From positions 1 through 63,264 of the forward strand of contig CALLUJ010000109.1 of assembly GCA_938011245.1 (NCBI GenBank): a DNA stretch of 63,264 nt, given 5' to 3'. The position numbers and the translations under genes were made by a program. The notes under the pieces were generated by a model. It was given only the letters and a program-made list of their open reading frames with translations. It did no database searches and was not told where the DNA came from. Within the stretch, counting starts at the first letter, position 1. Each line of letters begins with the position of its first letter. Positions 37,382 to 46,636 of this stretch are shown piece by piece. Source of the stretch: an uncultured Aquimarina sp. (GTDB lineage: Bacteria > Bacteroidota > Bacteroidia > Flavobacteriales > Flavobacteriaceae).

Positions 37382-38716
37382 ATGCAGTATATTCTCAATG
37401 TAATTTTTGCGATTCTATTATTAGTAGGAATAGGGTATTTTGCTAGTAATGTTCGTAAACTTATTAGAAATATTAAGTTAGGTATTAATGTAGATAGATC
37501 GGACAATAAGTCTTTACGATTTAAACACATGGCTAAAATAGCTTTAGGCCAAACTAAAATGGTACGCAGACCTATAGCAGGTTTTCTTCATATTATTGTA
37601 TATATAGGATTTATTATTATAAACATAGAAGTCTTAGAAATTATTATCGATGGTCTTTTTGGGACACATCGTATTTTTGCCCCATTAGGATCTATATATA
37701 ATTATTTAATAGGTTCTTTTGAAATTTTAGCATTTTTAGTAATAATAGCTATTGTTGCTTTTTGGTTAAGAAGAAACGCTATAAAGATAAAACGTTTTTT
37801 AAGTGCCGAAATGAAAGGTTGGCCTAAGTCCGACGGAAATATAATTTTGTATTTCGAAATCGTGCTAATGTTTTTATTTTTAACTATGAATGCAGCGGAC
37901 TATCAATTACAATTGTTAGGAGCAAATCATTATGTAAAAGCAGGAGCCTTTCCTATTAGTAGTTGGTTAATATTACCTTTTATAGATAATTTATCAGAAA
38001 CAACTTTAATAATTATTGAAAGAGGAGCTTGGTGGCTACATATTATAGGTATTTTAATATTTTTAAATTACTTATATTTTTCTAAACACTTGCATATATT
38101 ATTGGCCTTTCCAAACACCTATTTTGCCAATTTAAAACCAACAGGAGCATTAAACAATTTGGAAGCAGTAACCAAAGAAGTTAAATTAATGATGGATCCG
38201 GAAGCAGATCCGTTTGCAACTCCTGTAGATGATGCCGAGAGTAATGAAACTCCTGTTAAATTTGGTGCTAGCGATGTGCAGGATCTTAATTGGGTACAAT
38301 TATTAAATGCCTATACCTGCACAGAATGTGGACGTTGTACTTCCGCTTGTCCAGCAAATTTAACAGGTAAAAAACTGTCTCCTAGAAAAATAATGATGGA
38401 TACTAGAGATCGTTTGGAAGAAGTAGGAAAAAATATAGATGCTAATAAAGGAGAGTTTAAAGAAGATGGAAAACAGTTACTAGGGGACTATATTACACCA
38501 GAAGAATTATGGGCTTGTACTACATGTAATGCTTGTGTAGAAGAATGCCCCGTAAGTATTAGCCCACTATCTATAATTATAGATATGCGTAGGTATTTAG
38601 TAATGGAACAAAGTGCAGCTCCTACAGAACTAAATAATATGATGTCTAATATAGAGAATAATGGAGCTCCATGGCCATATAATCAAATGGACCGTTTAAA
38701 CTGGAAAGACGAATAG
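37382..38716 (+). CDS. membrane-bound 4Fe-4S oxidoreductase (HdrC/GlpC-like)
   Basis: The 444-residue protein has about six membrane helices in its first 230 residues (DsrM/NarI-like, with histidines in several helices that could hold haem). Two classic 4Fe-4S motifs follow: CTECGRCTSACP (about 314-325) and CTTCNACVEECP (about 380-391). With the CCG protein encoded next it forms a membrane electron-transfer pair. The donor and acceptor are unknown; quinone is likely. Confidence 0.82.
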   Translation: MQYILNVIFAILLLVGIGYFASNVRKLIRNIKLGINVDRSDNKSLRFKHMAKIALGQTKMVRRPIAGFLHIIVYIGFIIINIEVLEIIIDGLFGTHRIFAPLGSIYNYLIGSFEILAFLVIIAIVAFWLRRNAIKIKRFLSAEMKGWPKSDGNIILYFEIVLMFLFLTMNAADYQLQLLGANHYVKAGAFPISSWLILPFIDNLSETTLIIIERGAWWLHIIGILIFLNYLYFSKHLHILLAFPNTYFANLKPTGALNNLEAVTKEVKLMMDPEADPFATPVDDAESNETPVKFGASDVQDLNWVQLLNAYTCTECGRCTSACPANLTGKKLSPRKIMMDTRDRLEEVGKNIDANKGEFKEDGKQLLGDYITPEELWACTTCNACVEECPVSISPLSIIIDMRRYLVMEQSAAPTELNNMMSNIENNGAPWPYNQMDRLNWKDE

Positions 38717-38740
38717 TTTTTTAATAAAAATACTACAACG

Positions 38741-39532
38741 ATGAGTGAAGAACTAAAAGTACCAACAATGGCAGACTGTATGGCAGCAGGAAAACAACCA
38801 GAGGTGTTGTTTTGGGTCGGTTCTGCAGGTAGTTATGACGATCGAGCTAAAAAAATTACTAAAGCTTTTGTTAAGATTCTTAATAAAGCGAATGTGGATT
38901 TTGCAGTTTTAGGAACAGAAGAGAGTAGTACAGGAGATATTGCCAAGCGGGCGGGGAACGAATTTTTGTTCCAAATGCAAGCAGTAATGAATATTGAAAT
39001 ATTAAATGCTTACGAAGTTAAAAAAATAGTTACTTGTGATCCACATTCATTTAATTGTTTAAAAAATGAATACCCTAGCTTAGGGGGTGAATACGAAGTA
39101 GTACATCATACTCAATTTATTGAAAATTTAATTCAATTAGGACGATTAAACTTTGAAGGAGAAACTTTGAAGGATAAACGCATTACATTTCACGATCCAT
39201 GCTATTTAGGAAGATCAAATAATGAATATAGCGCACCAAGAAACGTACTTGGAGCAACTAAGGCCAATATTGTAGAAATGAAGCGTCACAAGCAAACAGC
39301 TTTATGTTGTGGTGCTGGTGGAGCTCAAATGTTTAAAGAACCAGAGAAAGGGAATGTGGATATTAACATTCTACGAACAGAAGACGCTTTAGAAACCAAG
39401 CCAAATATTATAGCTACAGGCTGTCCTTATTGTAATACAATGATTACCGATGGTGTAAAATTTAAAGAAAAGGAAGCGGAAGTAAGTGTTTTGGATATAG
39501 CAGAAATTATAGTAAAATCTATGAATTTGTGA
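38741..39532 (+). CDS. CCG-domain Fe-S protein (HdrB-like)
   Basis: The 263-residue protein has two cysteine-rich regions of the CCG type: CDPHSFNCLKNEYP with HDPCYLGR, and CCGAGGAQMF with GCPYCNTM. In heterodisulfide reductases such motifs hold a noncubane cluster that handles thiols or disulfides. It is 24 bases downstream of the membrane Fe-S gene and surely its partner. Substrate unknown. Confidence 0.82.
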   Translation: MSEELKVPTMADCMAAGKQPEVLFWVGSAGSYDDRAKKITKAFVKILNKANVDFAVLGTEESSTGDIAKRAGNEFLFQMQAVMNIEILNAYEVKKIVTCDPHSFNCLKNEYPSLGGEYEVVHHTQFIENLIQLGRLNFEGETLKDKRITFHDPCYLGRSNNEYSAPRNVLGATKANIVEMKRHKQTALCCGAGGAQMFKEPEKGNVDINILRTEDALETKPNIIATGCPYCNTMITDGVKFKEKEAEVSVLDIAEIIVKSMNL

Positions 39533-40544
39533 TAGTGTAAAGTTTTTTATAAGAAGTAGAAGCGTTCTATATGTGGTTATGCAAATAATAAATGTGTTAA
39601 ACTTTTGTTCATTCTATTTATTAAAAAATTTATGCCAACAGCAAAAAATAAGTTACTGTATGTTGTGTTTTACTATTTATACTTTCAGTGCTTTGAAATT
39701 AGCTGAAAATAATATCAAGTACAATATAAAATAAGCAAAAGAAAATAAAGATTAACTATGTTTTGTTGAATCAAAAAACGAACACTTTAAGAAATTAACA
39801 ATTAAAAAAATGAAAACCCAAAATTTAAATTTAACAAATCGTGGGTTTTTTATATCTAGCCTATTCTTAAAGATTCTTCAATACTAGTGTTTACAGGTAT
39901 TTTTAGTTCAAAAAATTACAAGGCAATTTCATTTAAGGCCTAAGACTTTTTCTCGGTATTTTCTATCAATTATTGTTTTGAGTCTTTTTTTGAATGTTTG
40001 TTTATGATTAATAGGAGCTAGGACAATTTTCATGATAACAGTTATGTTTTTAGGGATATTTTTGGTTCTTTTTCAAGAATGGTCTTTTCCAAAGATTGCA
40101 TCTAAGGATCAGTGTAATTTATTTTCTATACTCTAAAGACTTCTAACTATATGATTTGTCTACTCTGCATTGGGTCTCTTCCTATTCATCATGTTTACAA
40201 AGAGTAGAAATAAATACAAGTAAAAGTATATCCGTAAATTGGTGTTTCAAATTACCTTTATTAGTTCGAATGGAATCTTTAAGTATTGAAAAATTAGTTA
40301 TAAGAAAATACGTGTTAAATGTTGAATCAACTGTGCTTTACATTTTTTATATCTCCAATGCCACTTGAAGAATACAGAATGTAAGTATCTATAAAAAAGT
40401 AATTTAAAAATAATTAAATCACTTTTTTATGAAATTGCCCTAGAGTACTAATGGATATGCTTTAGTATGTGAAATTATAGTTGTAAATTTGTAAAATTTT
40501 TTGAGTGAGAGGCTCTTGAAAAAAGAATAATTAAGCCATAAACC
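39533..40544. other. about 1 kb of decayed DNA upstream of lysA
   Basis: No intact gene. 39650-39870 resembles the 3' end of the transposase remnant at 31175-32005. A minus-strand fragment around 39950-40110 reads APINHKQTFKKRLKTII and RKYREKVLGLK between stops, from an unknown source. The remaining frames are short. The lysA promoter lies near 40484 (TAAATTTG). Confidence 0.45.
39650..39870 (+). mobile_element. transposase 3'-end remnant, second site
   Basis: The ESKNEHFKKL..KKMKTQNLNLTN line matches the QKNEHF/TKKVKIQDLNLSN line just before 32000, and the flanking DNA aligns over roughly 120 bases. Everything upstream of the 3' end is lost or unrecognisable. Confidence 0.5.
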
Positions 40545-41774
40545 ATGGAAAACAAGGATTTATTAACGATTGTCGAGCAGTACGGAAGTCCCGTATATGT
40601 ATATGACTCGACCAAAATTGTATCGCAGTATCAACGCTTAACCAACGCTTTTAGCGGAGTCAAGAAGCTTAAGTTGAACTACGCAGTAAAGGCACTTTCC
40701 AATCTTTCAATTTTGAAGTTAATGAAATCCTTAGGAGCAGGTTTAGATACCGTTTCCATACAAGAAGTGCGTATGGGATTACAGGTAGGTTTAGATCCAA
40801 AAAATATTATTTTTACTCCTAATGGGGTTTCTTTAGAAGAAATAGAAGAGGTTTCTGCTCTTGGTGTTCAAATTAATATAGACAACCTTTCTATTTTAGA
40901 ACAATTTGGAACTAGACACCCCAATGTACCTGTTTGTGTGCGTATTAATCCACACATTATGGCAGGGGGGAACAGTAAAATTTCGGTAGGGCATATAGAT
41001 TCTAAATTTGGTATATCAGTACATCAAACACCTCATATTTTGCGTATTGTAGAAAATACGGGTATGAAAATTAATGGAGTGCATATGCATACAGGTAGTG
41101 ATATTTTAGATATTGATGTGTTTATACAAGCAAGCGATATTCTTTTTGATGTAGCTAAACAGTTTAAAAACTTAGAATTTATAGATTTTGGTAGTGGGTT
41201 TAAAGTCCCTTATAAAGAAGGAGACATCGAAACGAATATTGAAGAACTTGGAGAAAAATTAGCTGTGAGATTTAATGCTTTTTGTAAGAGCTATGGAAAA
41301 AATCTTGAATTAGGATTTGAACCTGGTAAGTTTTTAGTAAGTGAATCGGGATACTTTTTGGCTAAGGTTAATGTTGTTAAACAAACCACTTCTACTGTTT
41401 TTGCAGGTGTAGATTCTGGATTTAATCATCTAATTCGTCCTATGTTTTATGAATCTTATCATCGCATTGAAAATATATCGAAGCCAGACGGTCGTAAGCG
41501 TTTTTACTCGGTAGTAGGATATATTTGTGAAACTGATACATTTGGAACTAATAGACAAATTGCTGAAATTACAGAAGGAGATGTTTTAGCTTTTAAAAAT
41601 GCAGGAGCTTATTGTTTTTCTATGGCGAGCAATTATAATTCTCGTTTTAGACCAGCAGAAGTACTATGGCATAATGATGAAGCTAAACTAATTAGAAAAA
41701 GAGAAACCTTTGATGATTTATTAGCAAATCAGATTGAAGTAGATATTGCCATTGAAGAATCTATTGTAGAATAA
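40545..41774 (+). CDS. lysA: diaminopimelate decarboxylase
   Basis: The 409-residue fold type III PLP enzyme has PLP lysine in KLNYAVKAL (about residue 49), a glycine-rich phosphate site FGSGFKVPY, EPGKFLVSESG, and the C-terminal CETDTFG with GAYCFSMASNYN carrying the substrate-binding residues. It catalyses the last step of lysine synthesis, from meso-diaminopimelate. It is a single-gene unit with a probable promoter 54 bases upstream and a terminator downstream, set between decayed mobile DNA on both sides. Confidence 0.95.
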   Translation: MENKDLLTIVEQYGSPVYVYDSTKIVSQYQRLTNAFSGVKKLKLNYAVKALSNLSILKLMKSLGAGLDTVSIQEVRMGLQVGLDPKNIIFTPNGVSLEEIEEVSALGVQINIDNLSILEQFGTRHPNVPVCVRINPHIMAGGNSKISVGHIDSKFGISVHQTPHILRIVENTGMKINGVHMHTGSDILDIDVFIQASDILFDVAKQFKNLEFIDFGSGFKVPYKEGDIETNIEELGEKLAVRFNAFCKSYGKNLELGFEPGKFLVSESGYFLAKVNVVKQTTSTVFAGVDSGFNHLIRPMFYESYHRIENISKPDGRKRFYSVVGYICETDTFGTNRQIAEITEGDVLAFKNAGAYCFSMASNYNSRFRPAEVLWHNDEAKLIRKRETFDDLLANQIEVDIAIEESIVE

Positions 41775-41953
41775 GATAATCTTTTGAAAACAAAAAAAGG
41801 TCATTTTTTAAAGGCTTTGTCATTATTTAGTTTCTTTTTCCAAATCTAAAGTATTGAAACTTATATAATGCTTTATAAAATTTTATGAATACCTAGAGGT
41901 AATAGTTTGATAATCTTTGGTATTATTGCCCCTATGGGGCTAACTTGAAAATC

Positions 41954-41985
41954 AAAGCTTCCGTTTCTAACGGAGGCTTTTTACT
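41954..41985 (+). terminator. intrinsic terminator
   Basis: AAAGCTTCCGTT and AACGGAGGCTTT form a 12-bp stem with one G-T pair and a three-base loop, followed by TTTTTACTTT. Confidence 0.85.
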
Positions 41986-41998
41986 TTATGATAAAATT

Positions 41999-42220
41999 TT
42001 AAAAATCATCTATAACACATTGAAATGTATGTGGTTTTGTTTTGGATAAAGGAATGTTTTGTAATGATTCTTCTAAAAAATTACAGCTTTCCATACTTGT
42101 AGTTTTGTTAAAACAATAGGGTCATAAAAATTGTAAATTAAGGTATGCTTGGGAATAAGTAACTAAATTATCAATTAAGATGGTATTTTTAAATTCGGGA
42201 GTGTTTTTTAAACTGGAGTG
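41999..42220 (-). pseudogene. gene fragment of unknown family
   Basis: On the minus strand a frame reads TPEFKNTILIDNLVTYSQ, then a TGA stop, then MESCNFLEESLQNIPLSK and ends at IDDF. The amino-acid usage is that of a soluble protein and the frame is kept across the stop, so this is a decayed gene end rather than chance. It is cut off by the IS1595-type element. No family was recognised. Confidence 0.35.
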
Positions 42221-42258
42221 ACTACTTTTGTTGGTACAATTAATTTAAGTCTATATAC

Positions 42259-43253
42259 TTATCCTTAAGCACACCTAAAGTTCATTCCATCGATGATTGA
42301 CTCCAGCAATGATGAGCCTTTCCATGGTTTGATTACCAAAATATCTTCTATTAAACTTATAACAGAACTCGTTAAGGTAGTTTTGAAGAAAATCATTATC
42401 CATTCTATGATGCACATCTAACAATAGTCTTTTTGCATTGCTTATTGCTATATGAACCCATGGTAATGTCACTTTGACATTTTTCTTATCTACTTTTTGT
42501 GCTTTATTGTTGATTTTTGAAGTAATCTTTTTATAGCTTGAATAATCATCTGACACAGAATTTGTTCCTTCTTCTACACTTTTCTCTATTTCTTGATTTA
42601 GTGTTTCTGCAGCTAGGTTTTCAATTACTTTCATTTTTAGATAGCCTACTTTCTATTAGGTTTATTCGGGTTAGTATTTTTATCGTTAGGTTCAGATTCG
42701 ACCATTACCAATACGTTTGTTTACTTTTGACTTCCTCTCCCACGTTTAGCAGGTACTTGTTTATCTCTGTTAATATCAACCGTTTCAAAAAAACCTTCAT
42801 CAAGTTCAATCCATTTTGACAATTGGTAGTCTGCATCTCGTAATCCCACCACTGATTTTATTTTATGCATCATCGCCCAGATAGGCTCATATCGTTTATG
42901 TCCTAATTGTCTTTGTATTTCTTTGGCTGAAAAACTCTTCTTTGTAGAGGTTATTAAATGCATCGCTATGAACCAATATTGAAAACTCAATTTACTTGAT
43001 TGCATTACTGTTCCTGAACGAAGGGAAGTCCTAAATTTACACTTCTTACATTCGTAACTCCATTTGTCCTTCTTCCAATAATGAGCTAAGCCGCCACATT
43101 TTTTACAGGTAATACCTTCTTGATCTCGAATTTCTTTAAATTTAAGTTTACAACTTAACTCATCTGGATATTCTTTATAAAAATCTAATATGCGCATTTT
43201 TATCGCTCTTAACTTAGGTCTAAATTACAAAATTAGGTGCTAATACGGATAAG
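42259..43253 (-). mobile_element. IS1595-type insertion sequence with both ends, inactive
   Basis: Terminal inverted repeats CTTATCCTTAAGCACACCTAA and CTTATCCGTATTAGCACCTAA agree at 16 of 21 positions. The flanking eight bases, tctatata and cctataac, may be a decayed target duplication. The right end lies one base from the stop codon of mazG. The single transposase gene is broken by a stop and a frameshift. A 3' piece of the same element lies at 228-497. Confidence 0.88.
42275..43197 (-). pseudogene. IS1595/ISXO2-like transposase, broken
   Basis: The N-terminal half (42721-43197) has a zinc ribbon (CKKCGG...CKKCKF) and the first DDE aspartate in WIELDEGFFE. After RGRGSQK a TAA replaces a codon, the frame continues TNVLVMVESEPNDKNTNPNK, and then one base is missing near 42645. 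The C-terminal half (42275-42634) begins ENLAAETLNQEIEK and carries DDYSSYKK and PWVHIAISNAKR. Two separate lesions make it a pseudogene. Confidence 0.88.
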
Positions 43254-43254
43254 C

Positions 43255-44046
43255 CTATAACTTTTTTGCTTTTTCCCAATAACTATTCATTTCATCTAAA
43301 GACATTTCGGTTAATGGCTTGTTATTTTTTTTAGACTCTTCTTCTAAATATTGAAACCGCTTAATAAATTTTTTATTGGTTCGCTCTAAGGCATCTTCGG
43401 GGTTAACCTTTAAAAAACGGGCATAATTTATTATTGAAAATAATACATCTCCAAATTCGGCTTCTAATTTATCTTGGTCTTCTGCAATTACCTCTTCTTG
43501 AAGTTCTGCTAATTCTTCTTGTACTTTTTCAAATACCTGCTGTGGTTCTTCCCAATCAAAACCTACTCCTGCAACTTTATCCTGTATTCTACTTGCCTTA
43601 ACCATTGCTGGCAAACTTTTAGGCACTCCTTCTAGCACACTCTTTTTACCTTCTTTTAGTTTTAGTTGTTCCCAGTTTCGCTTTACCTCTTCCTCATCGG
43701 TAACTTTTACATCTCCATAAATATGGGGGTGACGATGAATTAACTTTTCACAAATTCCATTAATAATAGAGAGTATATCAAAATCTTTTGTCTCACTCCC
43801 TATTTTTGCATAAAAAACAATGTGGAGTAATAAATCTCCTAATTCCTTTCCTATTTCGGGTAAATTACTATCCAAAATAGCATCTCCTAATTCATACGTT
43901 TCCTCAATAGTTAAATGACGTAAACTCTCAAAAGTTTGTTTCTTATCCCAAGGGCATTGCTCTCGTAATTCGTCCATAATAATTAATAAACGTTCAAAAG
44001 CTTTTAATGATTCTGGTTTTGAGGTTTTAATAGTCGTTATTTTCAT
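43255..44046 (-). CDS. mazG: nucleoside triphosphate pyrophosphohydrolase MazG
   Basis: The 263-residue protein has two all-alpha MazG repeats: CPWDKKQTFESLRHLTIEETYELGDA with GKELGDLLLHIVFYA, and later DKLEAEFGDVLFSIINYARF, the metal-binding EExxE/ExxD pattern. It hydrolyses NTPs to NMP and pyrophosphate and clears damaged or excess nucleotides. The IS1595-type element ends one base beyond its stop codon, so the coding sequence is intact but its own terminator was displaced. Confidence 0.94.
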   Translation of the reverse strand: MKITTIKTSKPESLKAFERLLIIMDELREQCPWDKKQTFESLRHLTIEETYELGDAILDSNLPEIGKELGDLLLHIVFYAKIGSETKDFDILSIINGICEKLIHRHPHIYGDVKVTDEEEVKRNWEQLKLKEGKKSVLEGVPKSLPAMVKASRIQDKVAGVGFDWEEPQQVFEKVQEELAELQEEVIAEDQDKLEAEFGDVLFSIINYARFLKVNPEDALERTNKKFIKRFQYLEEESKKNNKPLTEMSLDEMNSYWEKAKKL

Positions 44047-44239
44047 TTCAAAAAGTAAAATTTTTATCTGTTCTAAAACTAAACATTTTATTTTATAAAC
44101 TTAGCCGCAAAAGGGTTTTGTACTTCTGCTATAGAAGACGTTTCCTATTCTTAATGTTTAAATACCAGTAAACGCATTAAGTACTTCTCCTATTTTCCGA
44201 AAGAGACCTTAAAGTTGCAACTAATTTTAATCTAACGAA

Positions 44240-45253
44240 CTAAAAAATATTTACTTCCGTTTCCAACACAATTCCATATCTCTTTTTAATTTCAGAAATA
44301 ATTATTTGAGAGAGAGCTATTATTTCTTTTCCTGTACAATTTCCTGTTTTATTCACTAAAACTAAGGCTTGTTTAGTATGAACACCTGCATTCCCATAAG
44401 TAATTCCTTTAAAATTAGCTTGATCTATAAGCCAACCTGCAGGCACTTTTACCTTGGTTTCAGTTACTGGATAATGTGGCATTAAAGGATATTTTTCAAC
44501 TAATTTTTGATATGCAAAAATCGAAATAATTGGATTCTTAAAAAAGCTTCCACTATTTCCTATAATTTTAGGGTTTGGTAATTTAGTGCGTCTTATTTCT
44601 ATTACTGCATTTGCTACATCTTTAATAGTAGGTACTTTAACATTCATGACATCTAATTGCCCTTTAATGGCCCCATAGTCTGTTTTTAAAACATGATTTT
44701 GTATTGTTAATTTAAAGGTAACCTCTGTAATAATGTATTTCCCTTTGACTTCATTTTTAAATATAGAGTCTCGATATCCAAATTTACATTCTTCATTAGT
44801 AAACTCTTTAAATGTTAAGCTTTCTATATCTAAAGCTTTACATTTTACAAATGTATCTTTTATTTCTACTCCATAGGCTCCAATATTCTGTATAGGAGAA
44901 CTGCCTACGCAACCAGGTATTAAAGAAAGATTTTCAATTCCTCCTAAATTATTAGTAATACAGTATTGAACAAAATTGTGCCAATTTTCTCCTGCTTGAG
45001 CGGTTACCAGAGCTGTCGTCTCTTTTTTTTGTACCTGAATTCCCTTTGAATTTATATGAACTACTAAAGCATCTATATCTTTAGTTAGCAACATATTACT
45101 ACCACCACTTAAAACAAAAAGTGGAGCTTTATTTATTTTTAATAAAGCTACAAGCTCTTGTGTATTTGAAATACTAGCAAATTGACGTGCATTTACATCT
45201 ATACCAAAAGTATTATATTGCTTTAGTGATGTATTTTCTTTAATTGAAACCAT
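44240..45253 (-). CDS. murB: UDP-N-acetylenolpyruvoylglucosamine reductase
   Basis: The 337-residue MurB type I has an FAD domain (VLSGGSNMLLT, SLIPGCVGSSPIQNIGAYG with the FAD and substrate residues), GYRDSIFK and the C-terminal GNSGSFFKNPI with the catalytic serine. It reduces UDP-GlcNAc-enolpyruvate to UDP-MurNAc in peptidoglycan synthesis. Its ATG overlaps the stop of the aminotransferase gene (TAATG), so the two are translationally coupled. Confidence 0.95.
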   Translation of the reverse strand: MVSIKENTSLKQYNTFGIDVNARQFASISNTQELVALLKINKAPLFVLSGGSNMLLTKDIDALVVHINSKGIQVQKKETTALVTAQAGENWHNFVQYCITNNLGGIENLSLIPGCVGSSPIQNIGAYGVEIKDTFVKCKALDIESLTFKEFTNEECKFGYRDSIFKNEVKGKYIITEVTFKLTIQNHVLKTDYGAIKGQLDVMNVKVPTIKDVANAVIEIRRTKLPNPKIIGNSGSFFKNPIISIFAYQKLVEKYPLMPHYPVTETKVKVPAGWLIDQANFKGITYGNAGVHTKQALVLVNKTGNCTGKEIIALSQIIISEIKKRYGIVLETEVNIF

Positions 45254-46446
45254 TATCTACTAAGATACGCTTCTAGTCCTAATTTCAAAATTTTGGTAGC
45301 ACGTTTCAAATCTGTTTTATTTAAAACAAACGCAATACGAATTTGATTTATTCCTGCATAGCTAGAGTAAAAACCTTCTGCAGGTGCCACCATAACAGTT
45401 TCTCCTTTATCATCAAAATCTTCTAACATCCACTGTGCAAAATGTTCTGCATTTTCAATAGGAAGTTCTACAATACAATAAAAAGCACCACGTGGGATTG
45501 AGAATTTAATATTTGGAATATTTTTAAGTCCACTTATTAAAATATCTCTTCTACTCTTATATTCTAAAATTACTTCTGTATAATACGAATCTTCTACATC
45601 TAAAGCTGCTTCGGCTGCTATTTGCGCAAATGTTGGAGGGCTTAAACGTGCTTGTGCAAACTTCATAGCTGTTTGCATTACTTTCTTGTTCTTACTAACA
45701 ACACAACCTATACGAGCACCACACATACTATATCGTTTTGATACAGAATCTACTACAATAGCATGCTCCTCTAATCCTTTTTCTTGTAGTATTGAATAGT
45801 GCTGTACATTATCATCATAAACAAACTCTCTATATACTTCGTCCGAAATTAAAAAGAAATCATACTTCTTAGCTAAGTCTGCTAATTGTTTAATTTCTTC
45901 TTTACTGTACACATATCCAGTTGGATTTCCTGGATTACATACCAAAATTGCTTTCGTTTTTTTAGTAATATGTTTTTCAAATTCTGAAATAGGAGGCAAC
46001 GAAAAATCGTCTTCTATTTTAGATATAACAGGTACTACCGTAACTGTAGATTGGGTTGAAAAACTATAATAATTCGCATAAAAAGGCTCTGGAACAATAA
46101 TTTCGTCTCCAGGATCTGTTATACTTCCCATCGTAAAAATTAAGGCTTCACTTCCTCCTGTTGTTACTAATATATCTTTTTTCGAAACTTGTATATCGTG
46201 TTTTCTGTAATATTCGGAAAGTTTAATACGTAAACTTTCATTTCCTGCCGAATGACTGTAGGCTACTGTAGATAAATTATGATTTTTAACCGCATCTAAG
46301 GCCACTTTTGGTGTTTTTATATCTGGCTGACCAATGTTAAGATGGAATATTCTTTTTCCTGCCTCTACAGCTTCTTCCGCAAAAGGGACCAATTTTCTAA
46401 TTGGCGAAAGAGGCATATCTGTTCCTTTAGTTGATATTTTTGGCAT
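45253..46446 (-). CDS. class I/II pyridoxal-phosphate aminotransferase
   Basis: The 397-residue fold type I aminotransferase has FHLNIGQPDIKTP, CNPGNPTGYVYS, SDEVYREFVYD, the PLP lysine in DSVSKRYSMCGARIGCVV, and RIAFVLN near the end. It is most like aspartate/aromatic aminotransferases of subgroup I-gamma. Substrate cannot be fixed. Coupling with murB by a one-base overlap points to an amino-acid supply role for the cell wall only by context. Confidence 0.9.
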   Translation of the reverse strand: MPKISTKGTDMPLSPIRKLVPFAEEAVEAGKRIFHLNIGQPDIKTPKVALDAVKNHNLSTVAYSHSAGNESLRIKLSEYYRKHDIQVSKKDILVTTGGSEALIFTMGSITDPGDEIIVPEPFYANYYSFSTQSTVTVVPVISKIEDDFSLPPISEFEKHITKKTKAILVCNPGNPTGYVYSKEEIKQLADLAKKYDFFLISDEVYREFVYDDNVQHYSILQEKGLEEHAIVVDSVSKRYSMCGARIGCVVSKNKKVMQTAMKFAQARLSPPTFAQIAAEAALDVEDSYYTEVILEYKSRRDILISGLKNIPNIKFSIPRGAFYCIVELPIENAEHFAQWMLEDFDDKGETVMVAPAEGFYSSYAGINQIRIAFVLNKTDLKRATKILKLGLEAYLSR

Positions 46447-46636
46447 TATAAATTTGGTTTAAAAATCTTGCAAATTTGCAAAAAATAAAGTTAATGGTAT
46501 AATTTTTTATAATAGCATTAGAAACAGGCCACAAGCATAATAGTTTTTTTGAGTATCTAATTTAGGTTTCTATTAAACTCGCTAGTAAAACCCAAGTAGA
46601 TTGATTACTTTGCGTTTACATATATTTTGTGAAATT

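Larger units (their letters stand above)
41775..42258. other. intergenic DNA downstream of lysA
   Basis: Holds a GCCCC-TAT-GGGGC stem near 41929-41941, the terminator at 41954-41985 and a broken reading frame on the minus strand (41999-42220). Nothing else was seen. Confidence 0.45.

Noticed and set aside
40156-40368. 70-codon plus-strand frame upstream of lysA
   Set aside because: It lies in decayed mobile DNA and has no similarity I can name; composition is not protein-like.
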